This document shows, in pieces, positions 16,731-27,102 of a DNA stretch of 53,186 nt. Where the stretch lies: assembly GCF_003851045.1 (NCBI RefSeq), contig NZ_BFBX01000067.1:552-53737 (forward strand). The letters are read 5' to 3'. The notes under the pieces were generated by a model that worked only from the letters and a program-made list of their open reading frames with translations, searched no databases and was not told the origin of the DNA. Positions within the stretch are counted from its first letter, which is position 1; each line of letters opens with the position of its first letter. The position numbers and the translations under genes were made by a program. The DNA is from Paenibacillus sp. 598K. GTDB taxonomy: Bacteria > Bacillota > Bacilli > Paenibacillales > Paenibacillaceae.

Positions 16731-18471
16731 GCGCGCCCGCCTCCTCTCCCGAGACTAGCCGGTATAGCGCCTCCCGGCGAGCCATCAACGCCTCATAGCT
16801 GCCTTGCTCGACGATGGCGCCGTCCGCCAGGACGACGATCCGATCATAATGCTGCACCGTCGACAGCCGGTGCGCGACCGCGATAGTCGTCCGGCCTTGC
16901 AAGAGACGGTCCAGCGCCTCTTGCACCTCGCGCTCGCTCTGGTTATCCAGCGCCGAGGTCGCCTCGTCGAGCAGGACGATTGCCGGGTCCCGCAGGATCA
17001 TCCGGGCGATCGCGATCCGCTGGCGCTGCCCGCCCGACAGCTTGACGCCGCGCTCGCCGACGAGCGTATCGTAGCCGAGCGGCATCGCCTCGATAAACGC
17101 CGCCGCGTTGGCCGCGCTCGCAGCCGCCTCGACCTCCTCGTCGCTCGCCTCCGGCCTGCCGAATCGGATATTCTCCCGCACGCTGTCGCCGAACAGATAC
17201 GTCTCTTGGAACACATACCCGAGCGCCCCCCGCAGGTCGCGCGTCGCCAGCCTCGGCAGCGGCACGCCGGCCAGCCGGATCAGTCCGGCGTCCGGGTCGT
17301 AGAAGCGGCCGAGCAGCTTCAGCAGCGTCGTCTTGCCGCCGCCGCTCTCGCCGACGAGCGCGACGCGCTCGCCTGCGGCGATGTGCAGCGTCACCTCCCG
17401 CAGGATCGGGCGGTCCGGCATCTGGCTGTAGGCGAAGCTTACCCGCTCCAGCGACAGGCTGCCCTGCACCGCTGGAAGCGGTTGCGGATCGTCCGGCTCT
17501 TGTACCGCCGGAGCCTTGCGCATCAGCTCGTACAGCTTCTCGCCCTGGACCAGCAGCATCCCCTGCTCCGTCGCCATGGTTACCACCTGGGTCAGGTTCT
17601 GCATGACGATGAAGTAGTACAGCAAGAAGGCGACGAACGCCCCGACGTCCATGCTACTGCCTCGCACGGCAATCGCCCCGCAGATGAACAACACCAGCGA
17701 GCCGAGGTTGACCGTCATCCGGCGCGCCGTCCCGCGCAACAGCGCATAGAGCAGCTCGCGTCGCCACCACTCCCGGTTGCGGTCGAATCGCTCCAGCAGA
17801 CGGGACAGATCCCATGACTCAGCGCGGTGAATGCGCAGCTCGAGCAGCCCGGAGAGGCTGTCGTAGAGCTTCTGGTTGTACGCTGTCCGCGTGGCGACGC
17901 CTTCCCGGGCGTAGTAGCCTTGCTTGCGCTCGAAGTACGGACCGATCAGATAGTACGACAGGAAGAACGGCACGATTAACAGCGTTAACCACGCATTAAG
18001 CGAGAACAGCAGGCCGATCGAGAGGAGCAGCAGCACCGACTTCTCGATCAGGGTTGGCAAGTAATAGCGATAGATCCGCTGGATCGCCGGGATCTCGGCC
18101 TGGAACATCGACAGCAGCTCCCCTGTCGGATGCGTCTCATAGTGCGCGAAGCCGAGCTTGCGCAGATGCCGGAAGAGCGCGAGCTGCAGGTCGCTCGACG
18201 CCTTCTCCTGGACGATCCGCTGCATCAGATTGCGCAGCGCCATCGAGCCGAGCATGACGACCACCAGCGGCACCAGGACGAGCAGCATGACTCGTAGCTG
18301 CGCGGTATCCCGGGTCGGCACGATCACATCGATGACCTGCTGGATGAACTTCGGGATCGCAAGCAGCACGCCCGAGTTGACGAAGCCGGTCGCGATGAGC
18401 GCGACGAACGGCCATTTGTACTTGGCGACGTAGGAGATAATCCATCGGTAAATCTGCCACTTTTCGTTCAT
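16723..18471 (-). CDS. ABC exporter subunit (fused TMD-NBD), first gene
   Basis: 582 residues starting at MNEKWQIYRW, because AAGGAGG lies 5 bases before that ATG; an in-frame start six codons earlier has no site. The membrane domain spans about 15-310. The ATPase domain has Walker A GESGGGKTT, signature LSGGQRQRIAIARM and Walker B IVLLDEATSALD. It is first in a two-gene exporter operon with its own promoter. Substrate unknown; the position beside BtrH-like genes and the later island makes export of a natural product possible, which is inference. A remnant of its first 12 codons survives at 34951-34996. Confidence 0.93.
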   Translation of the reverse strand: MNEKWQIYRWIISYVAKYKWPFVALIATGFVNSGVLLAIPKFIQQVIDVIVPTRDTAQLRVMLLVLVPLVVVMLGSMALRNLMQRIVQEKASSDLQLALFRHLRKLGFAHYETHPTGELLSMFQAEIPAIQRIYRYYLPTLIEKSVLLLLSIGLLFSLNAWLTLLIVPFFLSYYLIGPYFERKQGYYAREGVATRTAYNQKLYDSLSGLLELRIHRAESWDLSRLLERFDRNREWWRRELLYALLRGTARRMTVNLGSLVLFICGAIAVRGSSMDVGAFVAFLLYYFIVMQNLTQVVTMATEQGMLLVQGEKLYELMRKAPAVQEPDDPQPLPAVQGSLSLERVSFAYSQMPDRPILREVTLHIAAGERVALVGESGGGKTTLLKLLGRFYDPDAGLIRLAGVPLPRLATRDLRGALGYVFQETYLFGDSVRENIRFGRPEASDEEVEAAASAANAAAFIEAMPLGYDTLVGERGVKLSGGQRQRIAIARMILRDPAIVLLDEATSALDNQSEREVQEALDRLLQGRTTIAVAHRLSTVQHYDRIVVLADGAIVEQGSYEALMARREALYRLVSGEEAGAHV

Positions 18472-18527
18472 TGCGCCTCCTTGGTACACAGCTTCCTATT
18501 TGTTCGGAAAGCTTCTATATTTGCAAC

Positions 18528-18556
18528 AATATACCATTCTCCAGCCCTCTCGTAAA
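18528..18556 (-). promoter_or_regulatory. Promoter of the ABC exporter operon
   Basis: On the minus strand, TTTACG, 17 bases, TATATT, in the context AATGGTATATTGT. It lies about 57 bases before the start codon and is shared in style with the promoters of two BtrH-like genes. Confidence 0.5.
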
Positions 18557-18581
18557 CCGGAGGGGTTATAGGAGTTATCGT

Positions 18582-19487
18582 CTATCGATAGTAGATTCGC
18601 ACTCTCAGATCCTGATCGTAGTTGCCGAAGCCCTTGCCGTAGATCGTCAGCCCTCCGCGTCCTCGGCTGCGATCCTCCGCCGCGATGCGCAGCGTCCAGT
18701 TCATCCGGTTGGTCTCGATATCGCTTAGGCCGATGTCCGAGATTTTCTGCCCATCCGCATACGTGCCCGACGCCTTGATCCGCAGCACCTTGAGCAGTCC
18801 GTACTGATTGACATCCGATTGCCACCATTCCGGCGTGAACCGGCCGCGGCGCTTGCCGAAGTCGCCCGGGCTCGTCCAGCTGCCGAGCGGCTGATTATTG
18901 AGGGCGAAGCGGATATCGGACGGCCAGCGCTCATTGACCCGCGGCGCCTCCGAGCCGAGCTCCAGCGAGATCTCGATCTCGTGCAGCGATTCGTCGCGAT
19001 GCAGGTAGTTGGGCAGCTTGTACTCCACCCATCCTCGGGCGAACCACAGGATGCCTGCCTCTCCACGCCCGGGGTCCATAAACGAAGCCGGGTTGTCGTA
19101 AGGTCCGATCATCGCCTTGGTTGAGGCAATGCCGCATGTCGGGTACGCTTCGATATCCGTGTACTGCCCGATCGGTATCGACAGCTCCTGCACGGACAGC
19201 GACTCCGGGCGCTCCGGCGACAGCTTGATCTGCATGAACTCTGTCTTGATGTAGCAGTACTTGTACGTCCCGCCGTCGATCCGCTTCATCTGACTGCCGA
19301 TGATCCCCGCGTCCTCCAGCTTGCGAATATGGCTACTGACGACCGCATTGCTCAGATGGAGGCGGGCAGCCAGCTCCTTCACATGACATTCCTTCTCGTA
19401 CAGGCAATCGATAATATTCAGCCGCACTTCGCTGGCCAACGCTTCATACACGCGCAGCGAGTCGGCGTTCGTATTCAGATGCACCAC
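18582..19487 (-). CDS. ArsR-type helix-turn-helix regulator with extra C-terminal domain
   Basis: 301 residues, three times longer than a plain ArsR protein. Residues 8-90 form the winged helix-turn-helix (ALASEVRLNIIDCLYE, LSNAVVSSHIRKLEDAGII) without the metal-binding cysteine pair of metal sensors. The C-terminal 200 residues, with many Trp, Gly and aromatic residues (GWVEYKLPNYL, LNNQPLGSWTSPGDFG, EWWQSDVNQYG), look like a beta-sandwich that could bind sugar. It starts with GTG after AGGGGTGGC and diverges from the GH51 arabinofuranosidase, so it is probably an arabinose- or oligosaccharide-responsive repressor of it. Confidence 0.8.
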   Translation of the reverse strand: MVHLNTNADSLRVYEALASEVRLNIIDCLYEKECHVKELAARLHLSNAVVSSHIRKLEDAGIIGSQMKRIDGGTYKYCYIKTEFMQIKLSPERPESLSVQELSIPIGQYTDIEAYPTCGIASTKAMIGPYDNPASFMDPGRGEAGILWFARGWVEYKLPNYLHRDESLHEIEISLELGSEAPRVNERWPSDIRFALNNQPLGSWTSPGDFGKRRGRFTPEWWQSDVNQYGLLKVLRIKASGTYADGQKISDIGLSDIETNRMNWTLRIAAEDRSRGRGGLTIYGKGFGNYDQDLRVRIYYR

Positions 19488-19547
19488 GCCACCCCTAGAA
19501 TCATGTTTTTTACGAATCCTGAGAATAAAACTTCCCTGCCTTGTCCT

Positions 19548-19576
19548 ATTATGATAAGAATAAAGTAGTTTCTCAA
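19548..19576 (-). promoter_or_regulatory. Sigma-A promoter of the ArsR-type regulator
   Basis: On the minus strand, TTGAGA, 17 bases, CATAAT, about 60 bases before the GTG start, in the divergent region shared with the GH51 gene. Confidence 0.5.
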
Positions 19577-19603
19577 CTCTTTTTGAATTTGCTAATCTAC
19601 TAA

Positions 19604-21136
<1,533 letters not shown>

Positions 21137-21185
21137 GGCGGGAAGGGCCGGGAACAGGCAGGTTCGAGTCGGTTACGGGCGTGAT

Positions 21186-21325
21186 GCCTCCCGTCGGAGT
21201 ATAGAAGAGGGGGAAGCCCGGATTTTAGCATCCGGGCTTGCTGCTTTTTACCCCACTAAGTAATAAGACCGATTAGACCTCGAGACATCTGCTGATCTAT
21301 AGAAAAGACATGCAATAATTTGCCT
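21186..21325 (+). repeat. Left direct repeat (island edge), including GH51 terminator
   Basis: This 140-base stretch recurs at 38826-38965 with about 90 percent identity by eye, in the same orientation and 17,640 bases away. It contains the GH51 terminator and the last 23 codons of BtrH-like copy 1. The core from about 21227 to 21290 is nearly unchanged. It marks the point where GC-rich backbone turns into the AT-rich island. Confidence 0.85.
21214..21249 (+). terminator. Rho-independent terminator after GH51
   Basis: Stem AAGCCCGGAT / ATCCGGGCTT with a six-base loop, then a T-rich tail ending in TTTTT. It lies between the GH51 gene and the convergent BtrH-like gene. The copy at 38848-38889 has a longer, perfect 16-base stem. 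Confidence 0.85.
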
Positions 21326-22293
21326 CTTAGAAAATCAAAATCAGAGTCTTTCAGGCTTTTCAAGCTGTCAGTATAGATATGCTTCATTACTTTTTTACGA
21401 TATTTTTCGATGCTATTTTTAGATTCCTCGAACCCCACCCGTAGTTGTTGATAATCTGCATGCTGCAATACTCCTTTCTCCAAAAGGTTAGTCAACAAGA
21501 AGATGTTTCTTTCTTCCAATACCAAAGGCGCTTTGAAAGGGTAAGTGATGTTCCAATATTGTTCAAAAATTAACTTACTATGAATCTTGGGGAGCACTTC
21601 TTCCAATCGATTCGCAGCGGTTAAAATACTTTTGAGCCCGTATGTTAGCCTCCAATAATCTCCTTCGTCATATCCATTTATTGCAATATGCAAGCCATCG
21701 GCTATGTTTTTAACATACTCTTCACTAGTTAGAAGGTGATCGACACAAAGTCCAAAGCTTGAAATTTTCCTATTCTCGATCGCATAGTAAGCCTTCTCAA
21801 AGAAACTGAACGGAATTTCATGCTTTGATAAAATGCCCACCCTACTAAGATCATCCACAACATAATAAACCTTCGCATCCAAATTAAATCCATAGATACA
21901 GGTAGGGTGTTTTTTGGGCCTTACATCATGTGGAAAGTAAGAAGTATCAACAGATACAAAGATATAATTGCCGTCTTTTATACGTTGTTGTATGACCTCA
22001 TGTAAATCTATATTATTTCCCTCAATAACCTCTCTGGAAAACAGTTTTCGCAATCTGCTTATATTTGCCCGAGCACATAATAAGCCTCCGCCGCTCTCAT
22101 AGTATGTATGCACTTCATTATCCGGTACAACTGCATCAGGAGTTGAACAGAAAAAGTCCATATCCATTAAAACTAAAGCATCGGATTCGTTGAAACCTTG
22201 TGCCCGCAATATCCCCAGCAAGTTATTTCCGTAACAATTAATCCATAACTCATTGTAGGCTTCCATCTTCAAAACAACTGTATTTGTTTTCAC
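21256..22293 (-). CDS. BtrH-like acyltransferase candidate, copy 1
   Basis: 345 residues starting with GTG after GGGGAGAG. The N-terminus has NCYGNNLLGILRAQGF with Cys20, like the nucleophile segment of BtrH N-terminal proteins, and His129 lies in HPTCIYGFNLDAKVYYV, so a Cys-His thiol acyltransferase site is plausible. The C-terminal half (about 180-345) is helical. It is last in a run AraC, acyl carrier protein, ATP-grasp ligase, BtrH. In butirosin biosynthesis BtrJ loads an amino acid on carrier BtrI and BtrH moves the acyl chain to the amino group of an aminoglycoside. The acceptor here is unknown. The 3' end is duplicated at 38890-38965 with a stop inside. Confidence 0.65.
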   Translation of the reverse strand: MKTNTVVLKMEAYNELWINCYGNNLLGILRAQGFNESDALVLMDMDFFCSTPDAVVPDNEVHTYYESGGGLLCARANISRLRKLFSREVIEGNNIDLHEVIQQRIKDGNYIFVSVDTSYFPHDVRPKKHPTCIYGFNLDAKVYYVVDDLSRVGILSKHEIPFSFFEKAYYAIENRKISSFGLCVDHLLTSEEYVKNIADGLHIAINGYDEGDYWRLTYGLKSILTAANRLEEVLPKIHSKLIFEQYWNITYPFKAPLVLEERNIFLLTNLLEKGVLQHADYQQLRVGFEESKNSIEKYRKKVMKHIYTDSLKSLKDSDFDFLRGKLLHVFSIDQQMSRGLIGLIT

Positions 22294-22333
22294 ACATCTC
22301 TCCCCTTACGGTAACTTACATTCTTTATACTCG

Positions 22334-22363
22334 AATCTTTATGAAATGGGTTTCATAAAGATT
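22334..22363. promoter_or_regulatory. Perfect 13-base inverted repeat between ATP-grasp and BtrH genes
   Basis: AATCTTTATGAAA, a 4-base centre, then TTTCATAAAGATT, without mismatch. In the transcribed (minus) direction no T run follows, so it is not a usual terminator. It lies 40 bases before the BtrH-like start. It could be an operator or an RNA stem that changes expression of the last gene. Confidence 0.6.
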
Positions 22364-22419
22364 AAAAAAATTTGTTGTTAAGGCGATCCTGAGGTGGAGC
22401 CTGTTAAGCAATTACTGGC

Positions 22420-23700
22420 TCACACCTCTTGTTCTGTTTTTATATCTGTCTTGAACTCGCCATTCAAGCCATTAAACCGTACAATCATCGCCTCCACTGC
22501 ACTTCTGTCATCTCCATAGAACAGGACAAAGACACGATAAAGCACACAATCAAACTCTATGCTGTTATGACGAGCAAATGTATAGATCAAAAATCGGTTT
22601 TCTTGACTGGGGACGACGGCTTTTTCAACTATGTTGTAAACCGTGTTAAAATTCAACGAGCTTGATGAATTGAATCTAATAAATCTGCTTTCCACAACTT
22701 GATATTGCTGCTTCAACTTCATAACCTGAGATATAAGATAGGAGACCTGTGTCAACCTCGCATTGATTTCTATAATCGGAAACAAGCTTCCTTCCTGGTC
22801 TATAATGGAATCTACTCCACATATGCCACGGTAACCTTGCCCCTGCAGTAGCCGGCCCAGACGCAACATTTCTAGTTTGTACCTCTCTACGAGAGCAGCT
22901 TCATAATACGGGGTGAAATTAGTCCCCATGTATACACCATTGTTGTCAATCTGCTGTTCCGTCACAGCCAATATCTGTACTTCTTCAGTACTGATAAATA
23001 ACTGGCAATTTATATTTTGTCGAACAGTATACCAGCCCTCAAGCAATAAATAAAATTGCTTATTGCGTCGCGTAATAAACTTAAGCAATAAATTGAAGGA
23101 CCTATCATTGTCAATCAATTTTAGTCCTTTGCCTGAAGATCCGTACGCAATTTTCAAGACACAACGTTCAAAACCTTCCTGCTTTAACTTGTTATATGCC
23201 AGCCTTAGCTCGTCTTCATTGGTGCAAAAGAAGCCTTTAGTCGTTTGGAACAGATTATTCTCCGCAAATCGTCTCGTTTCAAATTTATTATTTAACCGCT
23301 TTACAAGATCATGCTTGGCGCCATAGAGATTAATCGACTCATCTAAACCAAACTCTTCATAGAGATCAGAAGTGACTATGTAGGGTACGGTTAGTACGGC
23401 TTTATCAGACAACGCTTCTAAATTATCAAATCGACCTGAATAGGGATCGGCAATTTGCATTTTCGGGAGCACAATGCCCTCATTTTTTAAATAGGTCAGA
23501 AACTCATCATCAGGCTTGTAGCGAAACAAAACAGTGTCTGTTGAATCTGCCGCAAACAACATTTGTTGTTCCTGCTGCTTCACCAACTCCAACTGTTGTG
23601 CATCTTGTATGGATGGAAATTCGGAAACCACATTCCACTTTTGCTCTTGATTTACATTGTAGACCCAGTACTTTTTTTGTTTGATCGTGTTAAGGATCAT
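22420..23700 (-). CDS. ATP-grasp ligase (BtrJ-like amino acid:carrier protein ligase)
   Basis: 426 residues. The ATP-grasp fold is shown by the flexible loop VLKIAYGSSGKGLKLID near residues 190-210 and the Mg-binding strand IIEINARLTQ near 310-320. Length and gene order (directly coupled to an acyl carrier protein and followed by a BtrH-like gene) match BtrJ, which makes an amino-acyl phosphate and loads it on the carrier thiol. Start ATG overlaps the carrier gene stop (ATGA). The amino acid used is unknown. A D-Ala-D-Ala or other peptide ligase is the alternative, less supported by context. Confidence 0.75.
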   Translation of the reverse strand: MILNTIKQKKYWVYNVNQEQKWNVVSEFPSIQDAQQLELVKQQEQQMLFAADSTDTVLFRYKPDDEFLTYLKNEGIVLPKMQIADPYSGRFDNLEALSDKAVLTVPYIVTSDLYEEFGLDESINLYGAKHDLVKRLNNKFETRRFAENNLFQTTKGFFCTNEDELRLAYNKLKQEGFERCVLKIAYGSSGKGLKLIDNDRSFNLLLKFITRRNKQFYLLLEGWYTVRQNINCQLFISTEEVQILAVTEQQIDNNGVYMGTNFTPYYEAALVERYKLEMLRLGRLLQGQGYRGICGVDSIIDQEGSLFPIIEINARLTQVSYLISQVMKLKQQYQVVESRFIRFNSSSSLNFNTVYNIVEKAVVPSQENRFLIYTFARHNSIEFDCVLYRVFVLFYGDDRSAVEAMIVRFNGLNGEFKTDIKTEQEV

Positions 23701-23951
23701 ACACTGCTCACTAACTTTTCATTTACCATAGTAGTGATTTTCTGAATCGTCGAGAAGTTCTCAAACATTAGCTCTTCATCATCAAACGAAATATTAAAGA
23801 GCTCTTCTAGCTCAACGATCAATTGGACCGATTTCATTGAGTCTAGACCAATCGCCCCTAAATTTTCTTTCAAATTGATCTCTCTTTCTTCTACAACCAA
23901 TACTTCCTTCACTTTACTTAAGATCTCTATCTCAGTTGATAAAATACTCAT
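23697..23951 (-). CDS. Acyl/peptidyl carrier protein
   Basis: 84 residues, the usual size of a free-standing carrier protein. The phosphopantetheine site is Ser38 in GLDSMKSVQLIVELEE. The protein is acidic and helical. The ATG follows AGAAGAGGAA, 18 bases after the AraC gene, and its stop overlaps the ATP-grasp start, so both are made together. It probably carries an amino acid loaded by the ATP-grasp ligase and unloaded by the BtrH-like protein. No phosphopantetheinyl transferase is in the window, so it would depend on the host enzyme. Confidence 0.88.
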   Translation of the reverse strand: MSILSTEIEILSKVKEVLVVEEREINLKENLGAIGLDSMKSVQLIVELEELFNISFDDEELMFENFSTIQKITTMVNEKLVSSV

Positions 23952-23969
23952 GCATGATTCCTCTTCTCT

Positions 23970-24758
23970 TTAAATATTGTATTTAGATAAACAGAGTTCA
24001 TTTCTATATTCTGTTGGCGTTACATGATAATATCTTTTAAACAGCTCCGTAAATTGAGATCTGGAAATATAGCCGAGGCGATTTGCAATTTCTTTAATGG
24101 ACAAATCCGTACTGCTTATTAGTTGCTTTGCATGCTCCATTCGGATATTTTGCAAATAGCGTATGGGGGAAATTTTGAATACTTTAGAATACGTATTGCT
24201 TAAATAAATAGGATTGCATTGTATAAGATCGGCTAACATTTGCAAGGTAATTGGTTGTTCATAATTTTCTCTAATATATCGATTGATCATAATTAATCTT
24301 CGATCTATCTTTCCTGTCCCTCCCAATCCTATTGAACACACTTGTAAGGAAGGCTCTTTTATCGACAATAAGAGTGAATGAAGAAGTTTATTTAATTCAA
24401 GGTTTAATTCGGAAGGAGAAGTAATGAAACTGAATAAGCTTTTTAAAGATGTGTGGCCCTCTACAGTAAAGACAGCTTTCTTCACCACTATAGGCCAGCT
24501 AGCTTGCGGTAATGAATCAGCTTGGAACACGATCCCTCTCAGAGTCGCCAGTTGCTTAGTATCATTAAAAATCTTAAATTTTGTTCCAATGACAATATCC
24601 CCGCATTGCAGCTTCTCTTCCTTCCTATTCCATCTTAACTGGAAATCACTAAGCACTTCAAAAAGGACGTAATTGGGCTCTTTATGCTCAACATTCAAGT
24701 ATTGATTAGGCATAACAATAGCTTTTGTATTAATAGATGAAACAGATATATTCTCCAC
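23970..24758 (-). CDS. AraC-family regulator of the carrier-protein operon
   Basis: 262 residues starting with GTG after GGGAGGTG. The N-terminal 150 residues form an effector domain without clear cupin motifs. The C-terminal double helix-turn-helix (about 160-258) has the usual IKEIANRLGYISRSQFTELFKRY. It lies directly upstream of and in line with the carrier protein, ATP-grasp and BtrH-like genes, so it is the likely pathway-specific regulator. AT-rich, like the rest of the island. Confidence 0.88.
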   Translation of the reverse strand: MENISVSSINTKAIVMPNQYLNVEHKEPNYVLFEVLSDFQLRWNRKEEKLQCGDIVIGTKFKIFNDTKQLATLRGIVFQADSLPQASWPIVVKKAVFTVEGHTSLKSLFSFITSPSELNLELNKLLHSLLLSIKEPSLQVCSIGLGGTGKIDRRLIMINRYIRENYEQPITLQMLADLIQCNPIYLSNTYSKVFKISPIRYLQNIRMEHAKQLISSTDLSIKEIANRLGYISRSQFTELFKRYYHVTPTEYRNELCLSKYNI

Positions 24759-24903
24759 CTCCCATATATCAGAACGACCATTTGACCTATTCGCGTAAGG
24801 CTCATCAGGGAGCCCTAATAGGGGAAGTTTGTATCAGTTGGCCACTACTATCCTAGATCGACGATATTCGCATACGCTAATGCTATTTACTGAAGTTTTT
24901 AAT

Positions 24904-25803
24904 TTAGCCGAAGAAATCAGGAAACTCTTCCTTGAGATTATAAGGGTCCATTTTTTTAAATGAGTCAACACGTTTCTTCTCCAAAGAAGTTAATTTTGTT
25001 TGATGAGCTCCAGATATAAAATCATTTAAATAATGTCTTGTCCATTGTATTGGCGACTCATAAAAAAGGTTGATTTCATTTAATGCGAAATCATTTATAA
25101 GGCCAATATTACTTGCCTCCATAAATAGCTCCCTGTCGACTCTTAATGGTGAAATAACATTTATGTTGCTTTGATTTAACACCTCAACACCTTTTTGATT
25201 ACGAACTGCGACAGATAGAGTTTCTTTGAAATCTGCTCCTAAGTTACGAAGAATAGGCGTCCATTTACTTGAATAGCTGCTCGCTTGGTTGATTATGTCT
25301 GCTATATGTAAAACTTTTTGTTTTTCTATATTCCAATCAAGCAAATCCCCCACTTGGTTAGTAACCAGATGCTCCCCTGATTTGAAAAGGTACACATGTG
25401 GTAAATTGAGTTTTTGAGCAATAGGAATGGAGAAAAACCAATCTCTTCTTTCACCACCTGAAACTACAGCAGGGTTATACGTAGAATTAGAACGATAATA
25501 TTCTATCAATTTATTTATGGAGTGGTTATATGCATGGTCAGACTCTAATACTTGATTAATTAAGCTCATTACCTTTTTCATTTGTTGGGTGCGCGAAGTA
25601 TTCTCTCCTAATATCATCGTAATTTTTTCCAGAAGTAATTCAGCATTTTGCTTACCCACAATATTTTCCGTATTAATATAAAAAGGGCCCGGTTTATTTG
25701 TGGTATACCAAAACGCCTTATCTTCCTTCCCCTTCCTGAAAGAAAGACCTTTTGTTGCAATTAATTGTTCTAACAAAGAATTGGCGACTTCATTGAAATT
25801 CAT
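24904..25803 (-). CDS. Orotate-phosphoribosyltransferase-like protein
   Basis: 299 residues. The segment PAVVSGGERRDWFFSIPIAQ (about 111-130) and the strand-loop KVLHIADIINQASSYSS (about 163-179) match, in order, the substrate loop and the PRPP-binding signature (hydrophobic strand, two acidic or polar residues, small-residue loop) of type I phosphoribosyltransferases. The N-terminus is longer than in PyrE (KPGPFYINTENIVGK). It probably joins a base to PRPP or does the reverse. The ATG follows AAGGTGG. It is 117 bases from the nine-gene operon upstream, with a TATTATATT stretch that may be a separate promoter. Confidence 0.6.
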   Translation of the reverse strand: MNFNEVANSLLEQLIATKGLSFRKGKEDKAFWYTTNKPGPFYINTENIVGKQNAELLLEKITMILGENTSRTQQMKKVMSLINQVLESDHAYNHSINKLIEYYRSNSTYNPAVVSGGERRDWFFSIPIAQKLNLPHVYLFKSGEHLVTNQVGDLLDWNIEKQKVLHIADIINQASSYSSKWTPILRNLGADFKETLSVAVRNQKGVEVLNQSNINVISPLRVDRELFMEASNIGLINDFALNEINLFYESPIQWTRHYLNDFISGAHQTKLTSLEKKRVDSFKKMDPYNLKEEFPDFFG

Positions 25804-25920
25804 TTTCCACTACCACCTTATTTTGTAATCTTAATATAATATAATACTACAAAAGAAAAAAAGTGGACGACATCCTTAAAAGGGGCGGTTATCAATAAGC
25901 TTATATGCAAACTACATAAA

Positions 25921-27102
25921 TCAGATCGATAATCTATCGTTTAATAAAGGAACTATATCTTCAAAATTACAATATTTAATTTCAAGACAGATACAAGTGC
26001 GACTAATAGTCTGCGCAAGTTCAAGTACTCTATTTTGCACATCAGTCTTGCTTTGATTAACAATGTCAAACCTATCTGGATAGCTATCTTCTTTAAATGT
26101 AAAACATTCCCTTAGAAATACTGTCTTTATATACTGATAATCAACGTCACGAATAATGGGTTCCTTATACTCCTGTGAAATGATTGGAAAAATTAATACT
26201 CCTAATTTAGCAATTGGTACGACCTTTGAATCTAATGAACAAGCAATCTCACTTGGTAATAACTCTATATATTCTTTAATTGACCACATCTCCACCTCCT
26301 CTAGAGACTTGACAGCATTTATATGTGATTGAATCTTCTTCGTCTCTTTTTTCAGAGGAATCAATGTACCTTTCTTCAATAGTGACTGGATTTTTTCATA
26401 TTGAAAAGCTGTTCCTAGTCTGATAGCTGCTGCAAATGGGACACCTTTTATTTTTGTCAATCTATTGTTTTCTACTGCCAACATAATTCGATCATTTGAA
26501 ATATAATTATAGTCAGAATAGTAAATAAACCCTAAAACAGTGGTAGTTTTTCCAGAACCCTTTTCGCCACATATCATTACACCCAATCCATTTTTCTCCA
26601 CAGCCCCTGCATGGATCATTAATTCATTGTTTTTCTCCAGTTTCCTAACCATGATCTCCCTTATTACTCTACTAGGCTCTTGGAGCAATTGAGCATCTGA
26701 GGGATGCATAATTAAAACAAACCAGCTCCTTTCACTATTAAATATAATATAAGACTCCCTTTCACTTGTTTTTTGAATTTTCAATTCATTGGAAATCTTA
26801 TATTCTTTAATATTCTCTCCCCTGTAGCTTCCTACAAATTTAACGTCAGATCCAAGTACAGCTTCTCTAATTAAATCTATTAAGGAAGAGTCCATTGTGA
26901 AAAACAAAGAACTTTCCACTCTTTCAGTTTCGTCTTCACAAATCATATAGTATGGGCTTAAATATTCCCTAAGCCAGGATATCTGTTCTGCCAAATTTGT
27001 AGAAAATGCAACCGAGTACAAGTCAGTTCCAACTAGAACTTTGTACTCGAAATCCGATTGAATCATTTTTTTTATTCGATTTCTAAGAAGATCAACTTTC
27101 AT
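25921..27102 (-). CDS. HPr-kinase-like P-loop kinase
   Basis: 393 residues. The C-terminal half has the HprK-type core: IHAGAVEKNGLGVMICGEKG leading into P-loop GEKGSGKTT (179-187), then a strand with NDRIML. The N-terminal 140 residues differ from true HprK. Relatives of this kind in lasso peptide clusters (for example the paeninodin kinase) phosphorylate a product or precursor instead of HPr. The ATG overlaps the stop of the Ser/Thr kinase gene by 4 bases, and it is last in the overlapping operon. The substrate is unknown. Confidence 0.75.
   Translation of the reverse strand: MKVDLLRNRIKKMIQSDFEYKVLVGTDLYSVAFSTNLAEQISWLREYLSPYYMICEDETERVESSLFFTMDSSLIDLIREAVLGSDVKFVGSYRGENIKEYKISNELKIQKTSERESYIIFNSERSWFVLIMHPSDAQLLQEPSRVIREIMVRKLEKNNELMIHAGAVEKNGLGVMICGEKGSGKTTTVLGFIYYSDYNYISNDRIMLAVENNRLTKIKGVPFAAAIRLGTAFQYEKIQSLLKKGTLIPLKKETKKIQSHINAVKSLEEVEMWSIKEYIELLPSEIACSLDSKVVPIAKLGVLIFPIISQEYKEPIIRDVDYQYIKTVFLRECFTFKEDSYPDRFDIVNQSKTDVQNRVLELAQTISRTCICLEIKYCNFEDIVPLLNDRLSI

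Noticed and set aside
24799..24814. GGCTC/GAGCC hairpin before the AraC gene as terminator
   Set aside because: Short stem and no T run; could be chance.
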